The position numbers and the translations under genes were made by a program. The notes under the pieces were generated by a model that searched no databases, was not told the origin of the DNA, and worked only from the letters and a program-made list of their open reading frames with translations. This document shows, piece by piece, positions 1 through 8,825 of a stretch of DNA of 43,760 nucleotides (within the stretch, counting starts at the first letter, position 1; every line of letters begins with the position of its first letter). The DNA is from an uncultured Victivallales bacterium (GTDB lineage: Bacteria; Verrucomicrobiota; Lentisphaeria; Oligosphaerales; JAFGRS01). The DNA lies in contig CAILUI010000140.1 in the NCBI GenBank assembly GCA_903837355.1, forward strand, positions 1 through 43,760, in the 5' to 3' direction.

Positions 1-31
1 CAGCGCGCCGGGGCGGCTACGCGGCCCCTGT

Positions 32-330
32 GCTCGCCCTCCAAGGCCTGAGACGATGCCGGGGGTTTGGAGGGCAAGGGCAGGGCTGCCGGGTGCGGCA
101 GCCCGGACCGCCGCCGCTGGCGCGGCGCGAATGGCAGCGCGTCGGGGCGGCGATGCCGCCCCTGGGCTCGCCCTCCAAGGCCTGCGACGATGCCGGGGGT
201 TTGGAGGGCAAGGGCAGGGCTGCCGCGTGCGGCAGGCCGTACCGCCGCCGGGGCAGCGCGTCGGGGTGGCGACGCCGCCCCTGGGCTCGCCCTCCAAGGC
301 CTGAGACGGTGCCGGGGGTACCGGGCCGGC
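32..330. repeat. Tandem hairpin repeat array, 2 full copies plus part of a third
   Basis: Two units of 134 bp (from 32) and 119 bp (from 166) and a partial third (from 285) each begin GCTCGCCCTCCAAGGCCTG. Each full unit holds three inverted repeats. In copy 1 these are GCCCTCCAA (36-44) with TTGGAGGGC (67-75), GGGCTGCCG (83-91) with CGGCAGCCC (96-104) around a GGTG loop, and GGGGCGGC (144-151) with GCCGCCCC (155-162). Copy 2 keeps the pairing although several bases differ. The array lies just past the stop of the pilB-like gene. It may end or protect that transcript, but this is inference. No convincing gene is seen in 1-342. Confidence 0.85.
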
Positions 331-342
331 GTTCCTCCGACC

Positions 343-2136
343 TCACTCCTCGGCGTCGGGCTCGTAGCTGAGCCGGAAGGTCGAGGTGATGCGGGTTACT
401 TCCTCGATACTGGTCATACCCGCCGCCACCTTCTCCCAGCCGTCCATGCGGAGTGTACGCATGCCGCGCTCGATGGCGGCTTTGCGCAGGTCGCCGGAAG
501 TGCAGCGGTTGGCGACCATATCCTGCAGTTCCTCGTCAAGCAGGAAGAACTCGTAGATGGCCACGCGGCCGCGGTAGCCGCTCTGGTTGCACTCGATGCA
601 GCCTTTACCGTGCCAGGCCTTCACATCCTCGGCTGCCACGCCGAGAACGTCAGCCATCTCTGCCCGCAGGCGGCGCGGGATCGAGTCCTCCTCGACCTTG
701 CAGTTCTTGCAGATACGGCGCACCAGGCGTTGGGCCAGGGTGGCGCACAGCGAGGCGGCAACGAGGTAGGGCTCGATGCCCATATTCACCAGGCGGTTCA
801 CCGAACCCACCGAGTCGTTGGTGTGCAGGGTGCTCAGCACGAGGTGGCCAGTCAGGGCGCACTGGATGGCGATCTCGGCGGTCTCGTTGTCACGAATCTC
901 GCCGACGAGGATGATGTCCGGGTCATGGCGCAGAATGCTGCGCAGAGCGCTGGCGAAGGTCAGGCCGATTTCGGAGTGCATCTGGATCTGGCTGGTGCCC
1001 TCGAGTTCGTACTCGACCGGGTTCTCCACCGTGATGATCTTACGGTCCGGGCAGGTGTCGCGGATCTGCGCCAGCGCCGCGTAGAGCGTGGTGGTCTTGC
1101 CGCTGCCGGTGGGGCCGGTGACCAGGACGATACCGTGCGGCAGATGGATGAGCTGAGACAGAATGCCGTGCTGGCGTTTGTTCAGGCCGAGCTTGGCCAT
1201 ATCCATGAAGATGCTGGCACGGTTCAGGATACGCAGGCAGACGGTTTCGCCGAAACGCGTCGGGATGATCGACACACGCAGGTCGCAATAGTCACTGCCG
1301 ACGTTGACGCGGATACGGCCGTCGTGCGGCAGGCGCTTCTCCGCGATGTTGAGCCGGGCCATGATCTTCAGGCGTGAGATCATCGACTCGTGCAGTTCCA
1401 CCATGCCGGGCGGGGTGGGGATCTCCCGCATCATACCGTCCATGCGGTAGCGCAGTCTGACCGTCTCGCGGTAAGGCTCGATATGGATATCGGTGGCGTG
1501 CTGCTTGATGGCCTCGAGGATGATCTGGTTGACCAGGGGGATGATCGAGGCGTCATCGCCTGTGGCGCCCGCGTCGACGGACTCCACCGCCTTGTCGTCG
1601 AAGGTGCCCTCGACCAGCTGTATCTTCTGGGCGCGCTTGTCCTGGCGCAGTTGGATGACCTTATCGGCGCCCAGGCCGTAGATGCGCTTCAGCGTGTTGC
1701 CGACTTCGAGCGGCGTGGCCAGCACCGGGTCCAGGCGTAGGCCCAGGAGCAGGCGCAGGTTCTCCCGATCGCGGATGCTGGGCGGGCTGGCGAAGGCTGC
1801 GCGCAGGGTACCGCGGTCCAACTGCAGCGGCACGAACTGGTAGTGCAGCGCTACCTTGGCGGGGACCTTGCCGGTGGCCGTCTCGCCAATCTGCTCGTCG
1901 CCAATGATGACGAACGGCAAGCCGTTGCAGCGGCTCAGAGCACGATAGACGACCTCCTGAGTGGCAAACTCCAGGTCGAGGATGGCCTGGTGACTGCTGA
2001 TCTGGGCCCGGCGCATACGCCGCCTGACCCGATCAGCCTGCTCGTCGGTCAACGCCTTCTCGGCAACCAGTATGGACAACAGGTCGGAGCTGTCGCCACC
2101 GTCCATGGCCACGACCGTCTTGTCTTCGGAACTCAT
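343..2136 (-). CDS. pilB: PilB/GspE-type pilus assembly ATPase
   Basis: This is a cytoplasmic hexameric ATPase that powers pilus or pseudopilus subunit assembly. The protein has 597 residues, normal for PilB/GspE. Residues 15-150 look like the MshEN/T2SSE N-terminal domain. The ATPase core follows, with Walker A GPTGSGKTTT near 345, an Asp-box/Walker B region DPDIILVGEIRD near 405 and the His-box segment LSTLHTND. A zinc-binding tetracysteine is present as CKNC near 475 and CIEC near 513, a feature of assembly ATPases rather than PilT retraction ATPases. The ATG start overlaps the upstream gene's stop by 4 bp (ATGA), so the two are translationally coupled. It is the last gene of the pilus block. 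PilB and GspE cannot be told apart by sequence alone; the PilM/N/O-like neighbours favour PilB. Confidence 0.93.
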   Translation of the reverse strand: MSSEDKTVVAMDGGDSSDLLSILVAEKALTDEQADRVRRRMRRAQISSHQAILDLEFATQEVVYRALSRCNGLPFVIIGDEQIGETATGKVPAKVALHYQFVPLQLDRGTLRAAFASPPSIRDRENLRLLLGLRLDPVLATPLEVGNTLKRIYGLGADKVIQLRQDKRAQKIQLVEGTFDDKAVESVDAGATGDDASIIPLVNQIILEAIKQHATDIHIEPYRETVRLRYRMDGMMREIPTPPGMVELHESMISRLKIMARLNIAEKRLPHDGRIRVNVGSDYCDLRVSIIPTRFGETVCLRILNRASIFMDMAKLGLNKRQHGILSQLIHLPHGIVLVTGPTGSGKTTTLYAALAQIRDTCPDRKIITVENPVEYELEGTSQIQMHSEIGLTFASALRSILRHDPDIILVGEIRDNETAEIAIQCALTGHLVLSTLHTNDSVGSVNRLVNMGIEPYLVAASLCATLAQRLVRRICKNCKVEEDSIPRRLRAEMADVLGVAAEDVKAWHGKGCIECNQSGYRGRVAIYEFFLLDEELQDMVANRCTSGDLRKAAIERGMRTLRMDGWEKVAAGMTSIEEVTRITSTFRLSYEPDAEE

Positions 2137-2792
2137 TCTAGGAAGATCTTCTTTTGCTGGCCGAGTTCGATGGTGACGTCCTCGCCGGCAGGGGAGGTCA
2201 CGATCAGTGCCGCGGCAGTGAAGCTCTTTACGGTGACCCCCGCCATGGCTTGTCCAGCGCCGGCCACCATGGCGCCCGCCGCGCCGCTGGGGGTCTGCTG
2301 GCTGCTGACGAAGGCAAGCTGACGGCCGGCGTCTTCACCGCCCTTGTAGACGCCGCGGTAGAGGATGCTGACGGCGCGTTTTGGGGGCGGTGGCGGTGCT
2401 GGAGCGGCGACCACGGGCGCCGGCGCCGGGGCCGGCGCCGGAGCAGCCGCGGCGGCTGGAGGCGGTGGCGCTGCAGGCTTCTCGCGCTTCCACGCCTTAC
2501 GCTGCTCGGTTCCCTGGGCCGGGGCGGCCTGGGCAGGAACCTTCCAGGAGAAGGCAAAGGGATTACGGGCGTCCGGCGCGGGGACCTGCAGCGGCTGCAT
2601 GAAGGCAAAGGCCGTCGCTTCATTCAGGTAAGAGCGCCGCGGCTGGGCCGGCTTGGGCGTTGTGGTATCGCCCTGTTTCTCGCCGAGCAGGCCGCTGATC
2701 TGGAAGACGATCACCAGGGTGAGCAGTCCGGCACTGACCCACAGCAGGCTCTTCTCCCATTCGGCCACCATCCGCTTGAGCAGTGCTTTCAT
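2133..2792 (-). CDS. PilP/GspC-like inner-membrane pilus accessory protein
   Basis: This 219-residue protein has a short cytoplasmic start, one transmembrane helix at about 17-35 (LLWVSAGLLTLVIVFQISG), a long Pro/Ala linker (about 100-140) and a small C-terminal domain (about 140-219). The C-terminal part, with SILYRGVYKGG and VTIELGQQKKIFLE, resembles the beta-rich HR/PDZ-like domains of GspC and PilP. Those proteins connect the inner-membrane platform to the secretin. The start ATG follows GAGGTACT, a fair ribosome site. It sits 29 bp after the PilO-like gene and overlaps the ATPase gene by 4 bp. The role is inferred from topology and position; primary sequence similarity is weak. Confidence 0.7.
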   Translation of the reverse strand: MKALLKRMVAEWEKSLLWVSAGLLTLVIVFQISGLLGEKQGDTTTPKPAQPRRSYLNEATAFAFMQPLQVPAPDARNPFAFSWKVPAQAAPAQGTEQRKAWKREKPAAPPPPAAAAAPAPAPAPAPVVAAPAPPPPPKRAVSILYRGVYKGGEDAGRQLAFVSSQQTPSGAAGAMVAGAGQAMAGVTVKSFTAAALIVTSPAGEDVTIELGQQKKIFLE

Positions 2793-2821
2793 AGTACCTC
2801 ATCCCCCAGCCGTAGGTCGGC

Positions 2822-3769
2822 TCAGGCCCCTGGCGGGACCTGCGTCTTCTGGCGTCTCTGTATCTCCGGAGCCCGGTCGCCGGGGCGGAAGAAAGAGGAA
2901 CAGACGATGGTCGCTTCGATGTTCTTGACGGTGAGGACACCGTCCTCTGGTCGTTCACCACGTATCCGCGGGTGCTCGGTCGCAATCTCGACGCGACTGA
3001 TGGGTAGGAAGCGCTCGGCAGTCTGCAAGTCGGCGACGAAGGCCAGGAAGTCGGGGAGTGTGCCGCGCAGGGTCAGGCGCACCGGGAACTCCAGCAGGTA
3101 GGGGCTCTTGTCTTCCGGGTTGACGGCGTAGGCAACGACGGGCAGAACCCGCAGCTTCGACGGCAACTCCGTTTTGCCTTCTGGTGTCGGCACGGCGTTG
3201 CTGGGGTCCTTGGCCAGCGCCAGGTTGTGGGCGACCGTCAGTTCCACCAGTTCGCGCACCGTCCAGATGTGTAAGAGGAGCTGATAGGTCTCGGCATCGG
3301 CCGTGTCCTGACTGATGCCGAAGGTCTTCTCGCTGATCGTCACCGCATTGCCCCGCAACCACGTCTCAAGATCGCTGAAGTCACTCTGGTAGTCCAGCCA
3401 CCCTGACTCCTCCATAAACGTGGTGGTATTGCCGTAGTTGTCCGCGATGCGTTTCTTGAAGGTACCCGTGGCCAAGGCGAGGACCTGACCGGCCTTCTCC
3501 TCAATCCCGTCATAGCCCTTGTCGCCGCGCTCTCCTTTGGTGCCCTTGAGCTTCTTCGTGTTCTCGGCCAGCAGGGTCGCGAGGTTCTCGGCGTTGAGCG
3601 GCCACGTAGACCCCTTGAGTTTGTCCTTGATCTCGGTGAGCTGCCCCTCGAGTGCGAGGACGTTCTGCGCCTTCGGGCGGAGCACGAGGAGGTAGACCGG
3701 CAATAGCGCCACCAGCGTCAGGAGCAGGACGGCAGCCAGGTTCTTATGGGCCTGGGGCCAGGGTCTCAT
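2822..3769 (-). CDS. Amuc_1100-like (PilO-type) pilus protein
   Basis: This 315-residue protein has an N-terminal membrane helix at about 10-31 (LAAVLLLTLVALLPVYLLVL), a coiled-coil-like segment to about 75 and a periplasmic alpha/beta domain. The late segment, LLEFPVRLTLRGTLPDFLAF followed by the LPISRVEI region, fits the ferredoxin-like fold of PilO/GspM. It resembles the Amuc_1100 family of Akkermansia, which lies in a pilus gene cluster with PilM- and PilQ-type genes. The gene starts 2 bp after the PilM-PilN gene stops, so it is in the same operon. It probably acts in the inner-membrane alignment complex. The family link is from memory of sequence pattern and gene order, without a search. 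Confidence 0.72.
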   Translation of the reverse strand: MRPWPQAHKNLAAVLLLTLVALLPVYLLVLRPKAQNVLALEGQLTEIKDKLKGSTWPLNAENLATLLAENTKKLKGTKGERGDKGYDGIEEKAGQVLALATGTFKKRIADNYGNTTTFMEESGWLDYQSDFSDLETWLRGNAVTISEKTFGISQDTADAETYQLLLHIWTVRELVELTVAHNLALAKDPSNAVPTPEGKTELPSKLRVLPVVAYAVNPEDKSPYLLEFPVRLTLRGTLPDFLAFVADLQTAERFLPISRVEIATEHPRIRGERPEDGVLTVKNIEATIVCSSFFRPGDRAPEIQRRQKTQVPPGA

Positions 3770-3771
3770 GT

Positions 3772-5658
3772 CTAGTCATCCGATTTCTCGGTGGGCTCCG
3801 GCGGCGGCGGCTTAGCCGGCTTAGCCGACTTGGCCGGGGTCGGAACGACCACGGGTTTGTTGATATCCAGTACGGCGAAAGGCAGCCGGAACATGTAGGG
3901 CACAAAGGGAGCGGTGGTGATACGTCGCTCTGCCAGGCCCTTCAGATAGCTGTCCCAAGGCAGGAAGATCTCGACGTCGCGGCCGCTGCGCTCAGGCTTC
4001 GGGAGCGAGTCGGCCCCCTCGAACAGGGCAGTCTCGTTGATGCGGTCGCGGATGGCTTTCACCGGCACCAGGAAGTCACCACCGGCCTTGGGCGAGTAGC
4101 CCGCCATCACCATGCTGCGTACCTGTTCCATGCCGCTGACCAGGGTCATCTGTAACGGCGGGGCGGCGGACTCGTTGGCGTCCAGCGAAACGGCCCCGGG
4201 GAAGGCCGCGCTCCGGGCGGGGGCGCGCTCGGGAGCCGGAGCGGCGCCGGTCTTATCATCCTTCGGCTTGCCCTCGTCGAAGCTCAGGTCATCGGCCAGG
4301 TAGATGAACCAGTCCTTCTCGCCCTGTGCCGCTGCCAGCACCTCCATGCTCTTCACGAAGCGGCCGCCGCGGTTGGCCTTTTCGACCACCGGCAGCAGCA
4401 TTTTCTCATGGTGCTGGATGAGCTGGGTGTGGTCCTCGAGTTTCGGGATCAGGTCACGGCACTTTTCGAGGTTCTCCATCTGTGCGGTGAAGTCCCGAGC
4501 TTGGCGCTCCAGTCTGGTGGAGTACCTGAACATGAAGATCGCGGTCAGCGACAGCAGGATGATCACCGCTGCGAGCAGGTAGCCGAAGCGCTGCCTGCGG
4601 AGGCGGCTCCAGCGGATGACTTCCGGACAGAGGGAGATGGCGATCGTGGCTTGGCCCAGGCCTTGCAGGGCCAGGCCGAGAGCCACGGCCAACTGCGGAT
4701 CCGCCGCGCCGCCGGCGCCAGCCGGGCCGAAGGCGTCGCCCTCACAGCCGTAAGAGCGGCCGAGGCTCGCCGCCAGTCCCTCGAGCTTGGCGCCACCACC
4801 ACAGACCCAGACCTTGCTGAAGGCCTTGCCTGAGATCTCCGGGCGCTCGCCGGCGCGCCAGTGCTCGATGCTGTTGCGGATCTCACCCTCCAGTTGGCGG
4901 TTGACGCCGATCAGGGGGGAGTCGAACTGCGACAGGTCGAGGCGCGTGGGGGCGGTACTCGACGCGGCCGCGCCGCTTGAGCCATCGGCCAGAGCGGCCA
5001 GCGCTTTGGTGAACTTGTCCGCGCCGAAGAGCAGGGCGCCAACGTACAGCACCTGGCCGCCGGCCACGATCATGAGCGTGGAAGACTCGGCGCCGATATC
5101 GAGGATCAACTGCGGCGCCTTCTCGGCCAGCGCGTCAGGGTGCAGGAAGAACAGGGCATTGGCCGCCGCCATGCCTTCCATCGCGACCTCGCAGACGCGG
5201 AGGCCCACCTGCGTGAAGGAGCGGTTGCGCTCATCAATGGCGGTCTGGCGGCAGATGCCGATGAGTACCGGGTTCTTGCGGCCGTAGTCCGGCGCCATCA
5301 CATGGTAGTCGGAGGCGAAGGCCTCGTCGGAGAGCCCCGCCAACTGCACCGTCTCAAAGCGCACCATGCCGGTCAGTTCGTCGCCGGTGGCCTCGGGTGG
5401 GAAATCGCTGACCTGCGTGGTCGCGAGGTGCTGCAGTAAGCCGATCGAGAAATCGCGGTCGGCCAGGCCCAGTTCCTTGAGCCAGGAGGCCGTGCCCGCG
5501 AACATTTCGGCCTCGTCGAGCAGGCCTTCCTTGCGCGCGTCGAAGGTGGCGCCGCGCACGATGTGGACGGTCTTGCCGCGCAGGGCCAGTTGCACCAATT
5601 TGGCACTGGACTGCCCGAGATCGAGCCCGACCGATTGCTTTTCGCGCATGAGCGGCAT
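3772..5658 (-). CDS. pilM: PilM-PilN fusion protein of the pilus alignment complex
   Basis: In this 628-residue protein, residues 1-345 are PilM-like, an actin/FtsA-type fold. The start QSVGLDLGQSSAKLVQLAL is the PilM phosphate-1 motif, and LILDIGAESSTLMIV is the second nucleotide-binding strand. A basic stretch SRLRRQRF then leads into one transmembrane helix at about 356-378. After it come a coiled-coil-like segment (about 380-420) and a periplasmic region with a Pro/Lys-rich tail, as expected for PilN. In Proteobacteria PilM is cytoplasmic and binds the tail of a separate PilN, so here the two are one chain. A second ATG three codons downstream (MREKQS) is an alternative start. The neighbours are a secretin upstream and a PilO-type gene 2 bp downstream. 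Confidence 0.85.
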   Translation of the reverse strand: MPLMREKQSVGLDLGQSSAKLVQLALRGKTVHIVRGATFDARKEGLLDEAEMFAGTASWLKELGLADRDFSIGLLQHLATTQVSDFPPEATGDELTGMVRFETVQLAGLSDEAFASDYHVMAPDYGRKNPVLIGICRQTAIDERNRSFTQVGLRVCEVAMEGMAAANALFFLHPDALAEKAPQLILDIGAESSTLMIVAGGQVLYVGALLFGADKFTKALAALADGSSGAAASSTAPTRLDLSQFDSPLIGVNRQLEGEIRNSIEHWRAGERPEISGKAFSKVWVCGGGAKLEGLAASLGRSYGCEGDAFGPAGAGGAADPQLAVALGLALQGLGQATIAISLCPEVIRWSRLRRQRFGYLLAAVIILLSLTAIFMFRYSTRLERQARDFTAQMENLEKCRDLIPKLEDHTQLIQHHEKMLLPVVEKANRGGRFVKSMEVLAAAQGEKDWFIYLADDLSFDEGKPKDDKTGAAPAPERAPARSAAFPGAVSLDANESAAPPLQMTLVSGMEQVRSMVMAGYSPKAGGDFLVPVKAIRDRINETALFEGADSLPKPERSGRDVEIFLPWDSYLKGLAERRITTAPFVPYMFRLPFAVLDINKPVVVPTPAKSAKPAKPPPPEPTEKSDD

Positions 5659-5737
5659 GATGGTGTTATTCTGAACGCGTCAACCACGAGGCGCTGACGA
5701 AACTGAGCCGATGATCACGATGGTGACACTCCTGGAA

Positions 5738-5780
5738 GCCGGGTTCTCCGCAACCCGGCCGCGGCATGCGGAGATGCCGC
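5738..5780. repeat. Two adjacent perfect hairpins between secretin and pilM genes
   Basis: In the 147-bp gap between the secretin and the PilM-PilN gene lie GCCGGGTT (5738-5745) with AACCCGGC (5752-5759), and directly after it GCGGCAT (5761-5767) with ATGCCGC (5774-5780). Each loop is 6 bases. The second contains GCGGAGATGC, which also recurs in the 96-bp array at 9997-10402. Neither has a T-tract, so processing or partial attenuation is more likely than full termination. Confidence 0.7.
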
Positions 5781-5805
5781 GTTCCAGCACATGATACAAC
5801 GGCGG

Positions 5806-7686
5806 TCACTGGGCCGCATCCTTCACATCGACGAACTGTCCAGAGTCGCTGATCACGGTGGCGGTCACGAAGATCAGGAGGTGGCTCGGCTTCTCCTCAT
5901 TGGCCGTGTGCCGGAAGAGGAAGCCCAAGTAGGGGATGTCGCCCAGATAGGGGATCTTCCTGACGCTCTTCGTGTTGGTGCTATCCATCATGCCACCCAG
6001 CACCACGGTCTCGCCACTCTTGACGGCGACGGCCGTACTTAGCGTGCTCTCGGTGGTGTCGGGGACTTTGAGCGGGGTCGTGTCACTCGTCTTCGATGAG
6101 GCGACCACAGGGACATCCCGCCACTCCTTGATGGCCCTCACCTCCGGCTGTAGCCCCAGGAGTACAGTCTCGCCGTCATTGCCGATACTGACCTTGACGT
6201 CGAGAGTGACCCCGATCTCCAGTTCCTTGGCTTCCCCCGCGAAGCCGGATTGGGTGTTCCCCGGGACGCCCTCGCTTCCGCTCGCCGTGTTCTGCTCGAT
6301 ATTGTCCCAGTACTTTATGGTGTCCCCCTTACGAATATGGGCGGTCTGGTTATTCAGAAGAGCTATGCGGGGAGAGCTTAGTGTGTGCGTCGAGGCGCTC
6401 TTTTCCAAAGCGTTGATCACCATATCGAAGGTGCGACCCCCGATGACGCCGCCCAGAGTCAGAGACCCAGCCGCGGGGTTGTCCGTGCTGAAAGCCCCCA
6501 GCGCCGTGCTCGCAAAGTCTGCGGCCCGGAGCCGGGTCGGATCGTTGGCATCCACCGAGCTCAGAGCTGACGGGGAAACCCTGTTACCTTCCGCATCAAC
6601 GGTCATCGTCGGCGATGTGTCCGTAATGCCCACTCCGAACTCTCTAAGGTCGTCCTGCGAGATGGTCAGGAAGCGCGCTTCGATCAGTACCTGGCGGGGC
6701 GTCTTGTTGAGGTCCTCGATGAGCTTTTCGATCAGGCGGAGGTTCTCGCGCGTGTTGCGGACCATCAGCAGGTTGCGGTTCTTGAAGATGCGGTAGGAGG
6801 CGCCCTCCGGACCGTCGGCGCTGATGGACTCGATGGCGTCCTCGAGTTCGGTATCCTCGGCGCCACCGCCGCCGGCAGGGCGCTGGCCGCCGGCATCCGC
6901 ACTCGGCTCGACCTTCAGCGACGGGACGAAGCCCTGTTTGAGGCGGTAGATGTGGGTCTCGAGCTTCGGCCCCTTGCCCTCGGTCTCCTCGGCTTCGGTG
7001 ACCCAGACGACATTGTCGCCGAGGTTGAAGGCGATGCCCATGTTGCGGGCGACGTAGTTGAGGATCTCGGCCAGCGGCGTGTCGCGGACGTCGACCGTGA
7101 GCGTCTTCTTGGCCTCCAGAGCGTCGTCGGCGATGATATTCAGCCCCTCGATCTGGGTCAGCGCCTCGACCAGTTCCTTGACCCCGGCATTCTGGACCTT
7201 GAGGCTCACCTTCTTGGCGAACAGCGTCTCCATCGGGCCGGGGGGGAGGGTGAAGGGGCCGGCGTCGCCGTCGATGGTCACGGTGCTGCCATAGGTGCCT
7301 GGCAGGGTGTAGCGCTGGTCGACTTCGGAGAGGGCTCGGCGGTCCGCCTCGGCCTTGCCCTGTTCGATGGCGATTTTGTCCTTGGCCTGGCGGATATCAG
7401 AGCGTAACTGGTTAACCTCATTGGTGAACAGGCCCTGGTCGAGCAGCGGCTGCAGGCCGGTCTCGGCCTCGTCGAGGTCGCCACGCTTGAGGGCGGCACG
7501 GGTGTCGTCGAGGCGCTGGCTGGCGGCTTTGAGCACCTCGCGGTGTTCTGCCGACTTCAGGGTCTCGAGCAGCTTCCCGTCCTTGCTGGCAGGATCTGCC
7601 GGCGCCGGCGCCGGTGGTGGCGTGTGGGCGCATGAGAGCAGAATCACTGGCAAGGCTGAAGCGACAAGGACTCTCCAGTTCTTCAT
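5806..7686 (-). CDS. pilQ: Secretin lipoprotein, PilQ/GspD type
   Basis: This is the outer-membrane channel of the pilus or secretion machine, 626 residues long. It has a lipoprotein signal with cysteine at 19 (VILLSC), a Pro-rich spacer, an alpha-helical repeat-like stretch at about 40-125, and an STN/N0-like domain (SLKVQNAGVKELVEAL through TLTVDVRDTPLAEILNYVA, about 160-225). An N1/N3-type domain ends in RLIEKLIEDLNKTPRQVLIE (about 310-340). The secretin beta-domain runs to the C-terminus and carries the hallmark IPYLGDIPYLGFLFR near 575-590. An insertion (about 355-415, TSPTMTVDAEGN onward) lies in the secretin domain. The ATG follows GGAGAGAG at good spacing. Together with the downstream genes it makes a complete PilQ-M/N-O-P-B set. 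Confidence 0.93.
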   Translation of the reverse strand: MKNWRVLVASALPVILLSCAHTPPPAPAPADPASKDGKLLETLKSAEHREVLKAASQRLDDTRAALKRGDLDEAETGLQPLLDQGLFTNEVNQLRSDIRQAKDKIAIEQGKAEADRRALSEVDQRYTLPGTYGSTVTIDGDAGPFTLPPGPMETLFAKKVSLKVQNAGVKELVEALTQIEGLNIIADDALEAKKTLTVDVRDTPLAEILNYVARNMGIAFNLGDNVVWVTEAEETEGKGPKLETHIYRLKQGFVPSLKVEPSADAGGQRPAGGGGAEDTELEDAIESISADGPEGASYRIFKNRNLLMVRNTRENLRLIEKLIEDLNKTPRQVLIEARFLTISQDDLREFGVGITDTSPTMTVDAEGNRVSPSALSSVDANDPTRLRAADFASTALGAFSTDNPAAGSLTLGGVIGGRTFDMVINALEKSASTHTLSSPRIALLNNQTAHIRKGDTIKYWDNIEQNTASGSEGVPGNTQSGFAGEAKELEIGVTLDVKVSIGNDGETVLLGLQPEVRAIKEWRDVPVVASSKTSDTTPLKVPDTTESTLSTAVAVKSGETVVLGGMMDSTNTKSVRKIPYLGDIPYLGFLFRHTANEEKPSHLLIFVTATVISDSGQFVDVKDAAQ

Positions 7687-7851
7687 GGACCACTCTCTCC
7701 AGTCTGTCTGACCGGCAGGATACTGAGCACCTGTATGAACTCTGCGAACAGTGACCGTTCCGCGCCCTGCAACACAACGCCTCTGCCTATCACCAAGGGC
7801 CGCGGCTAGTCACGTGACAGACCCGCCCTCTGCGCTCGGGTTGGCTGTCCT

Positions 7852-7894
7852 CCCATTCCTTCGGCTGGCTTCACACCAGGCCCAACGGAATGGG
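7852..7894 (-). terminator. Hairpin after the pseudopilin gene
   Basis: CCCATTCC (7852-7859) pairs with GGAATGGG (7887-7894). The loop contains further partial pairing (GGCTGGC with CCAGGCC). It lies 21 bp past the stop of the minus-strand pseudopilin gene and upstream of the secretin gene, so it may separate the two transcripts. There is no clear T-run. The rest of 7687-7915 shows nothing else I can name. Confidence 0.5.
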
Positions 7895-7915
7895 AGCAAT
7901 CCGCGCTTGCCTGCA

Positions 7916-8590
7916 TCACGGCGTCCAGGCACCAAGCTCCCACTTGTTCTTGCTGAGGAAGAAGTTGCCGACATAGCCGATGTTCTGTATGGGGGCATTG
8001 TCCGGGCTGGCAACCGAGAGGCGCTTGTTGAGGTGCCAACTGCAGCGTAGCATGGGGAAGAGGCTGGCGTCGTAAGGGCCGACGTGGTCGGCATCGCCAT
8101 TCTTCATCTGTTTGTCCTTCACCTCCGCCCAGGTGTTGGCTGAGGGATCAAGGCCCACGGCTCCGGCCCAACTGCACGCCGCGTCCGAGAACTCGTAGAA
8201 GAAGCTGATCGGCGCTACATCGGTATTCGGGTTGACATTGAGACCAACGCTCCCGACTCGGTCATAGGCCTCATCGAATTGGCCGTCCTGGCGCTGCAGC
8301 CAACTGCCGGCAGCAAGGTCTGATTTATTGGCGTCGCCCGGGCACTTGTAGACCTGCTTGTTACCGACGTAGTCCGGATAGAGCCTTGAGGTCCAGGCGG
8401 GCATCGCCTCTTCATTGTCGCCCCGGTACATGATCACCCCGAGGCCGACCTGTTTGAGGTTGTTCATGCAGGCCGAAGCTTGCGCCTTCTGGCGAGCTTT
8501 CGCCAAGACGGGAAGGAGCATGCCAGCCAAGACGGCGATAATGGCGATGACGACCAGCAGTTCGATGAGTGTGAATCGGCGCTTTGTCAT
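7916..8590 (-). CDS. DUF1559-type pseudopilin / prepilin-like protein
   Basis: This 224-residue protein has a type IV pilin-like N-terminus, [20 protein letters not shown], with the conserved Glu at +5 of the mature chain. It is followed by [26 protein letters not shown], the helix extension typical of PVC and planctomycetal pseudopilins. The residue before the Phe is Arg, not the usual Gly of the peptidase site. Paired cysteines (CMNN, YKCPG, ACSW, LRCSW) may form disulfides. I chose the ATG at 8590 because GAGGAA lies 7-8 bases upstream; an upstream GTG at 8647 would put 19 charged residues before the pilin motif. It lies upstream of the pilus block on the same strand and may be a substrate of that machine. 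Confidence 0.88.
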   Translation of the reverse strand: MTKRRFTLIELLVVIAIIAVLAGMLLPVLAKARQKAQASACMNNLKQVGLGVIMYRGDNEEAMPAWTSRLYPDYVGNKQVYKCPGDANKSDLAAGSWLQRQDGQFDEAYDRVGSVGLNVNPNTDVAPISFFYEFSDAACSWAGAVGLDPSANTWAEVKDKQMKNGDADHVGPYDASLFPMLRCSWHLNKRLSVASPDNAPIQNIGYVGNFFLSKNKWELGAWTP

Positions 8591-8825
8591 GGCGTGTTCC
8601 TCAGATCCTATGCTACGCTTGAGGGCCGGCAGGGACCCCCGCATCACGTACCTTAGCGCTGACCTACGGCTGGCACAACCGCCCTGCCCGATTGGCTGCC
8701 ATGCTCCACTGCATTCGACCCATAAACGCGCGGAAAGAAGGGTTTATTGAGCCCGGCGCGCAATGACTTGCCAGATTACATTACGCGGCGCTGAATCTGG
8801 TGTGATCAAGGCAGGGTGAACCATC

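Noticed and set aside
67..1377. A 436-residue plus-strand frame over the repeat array and the pilB-like gene
   Set aside because: Antisense to a well-supported ATPase gene, with a repeat-derived start.
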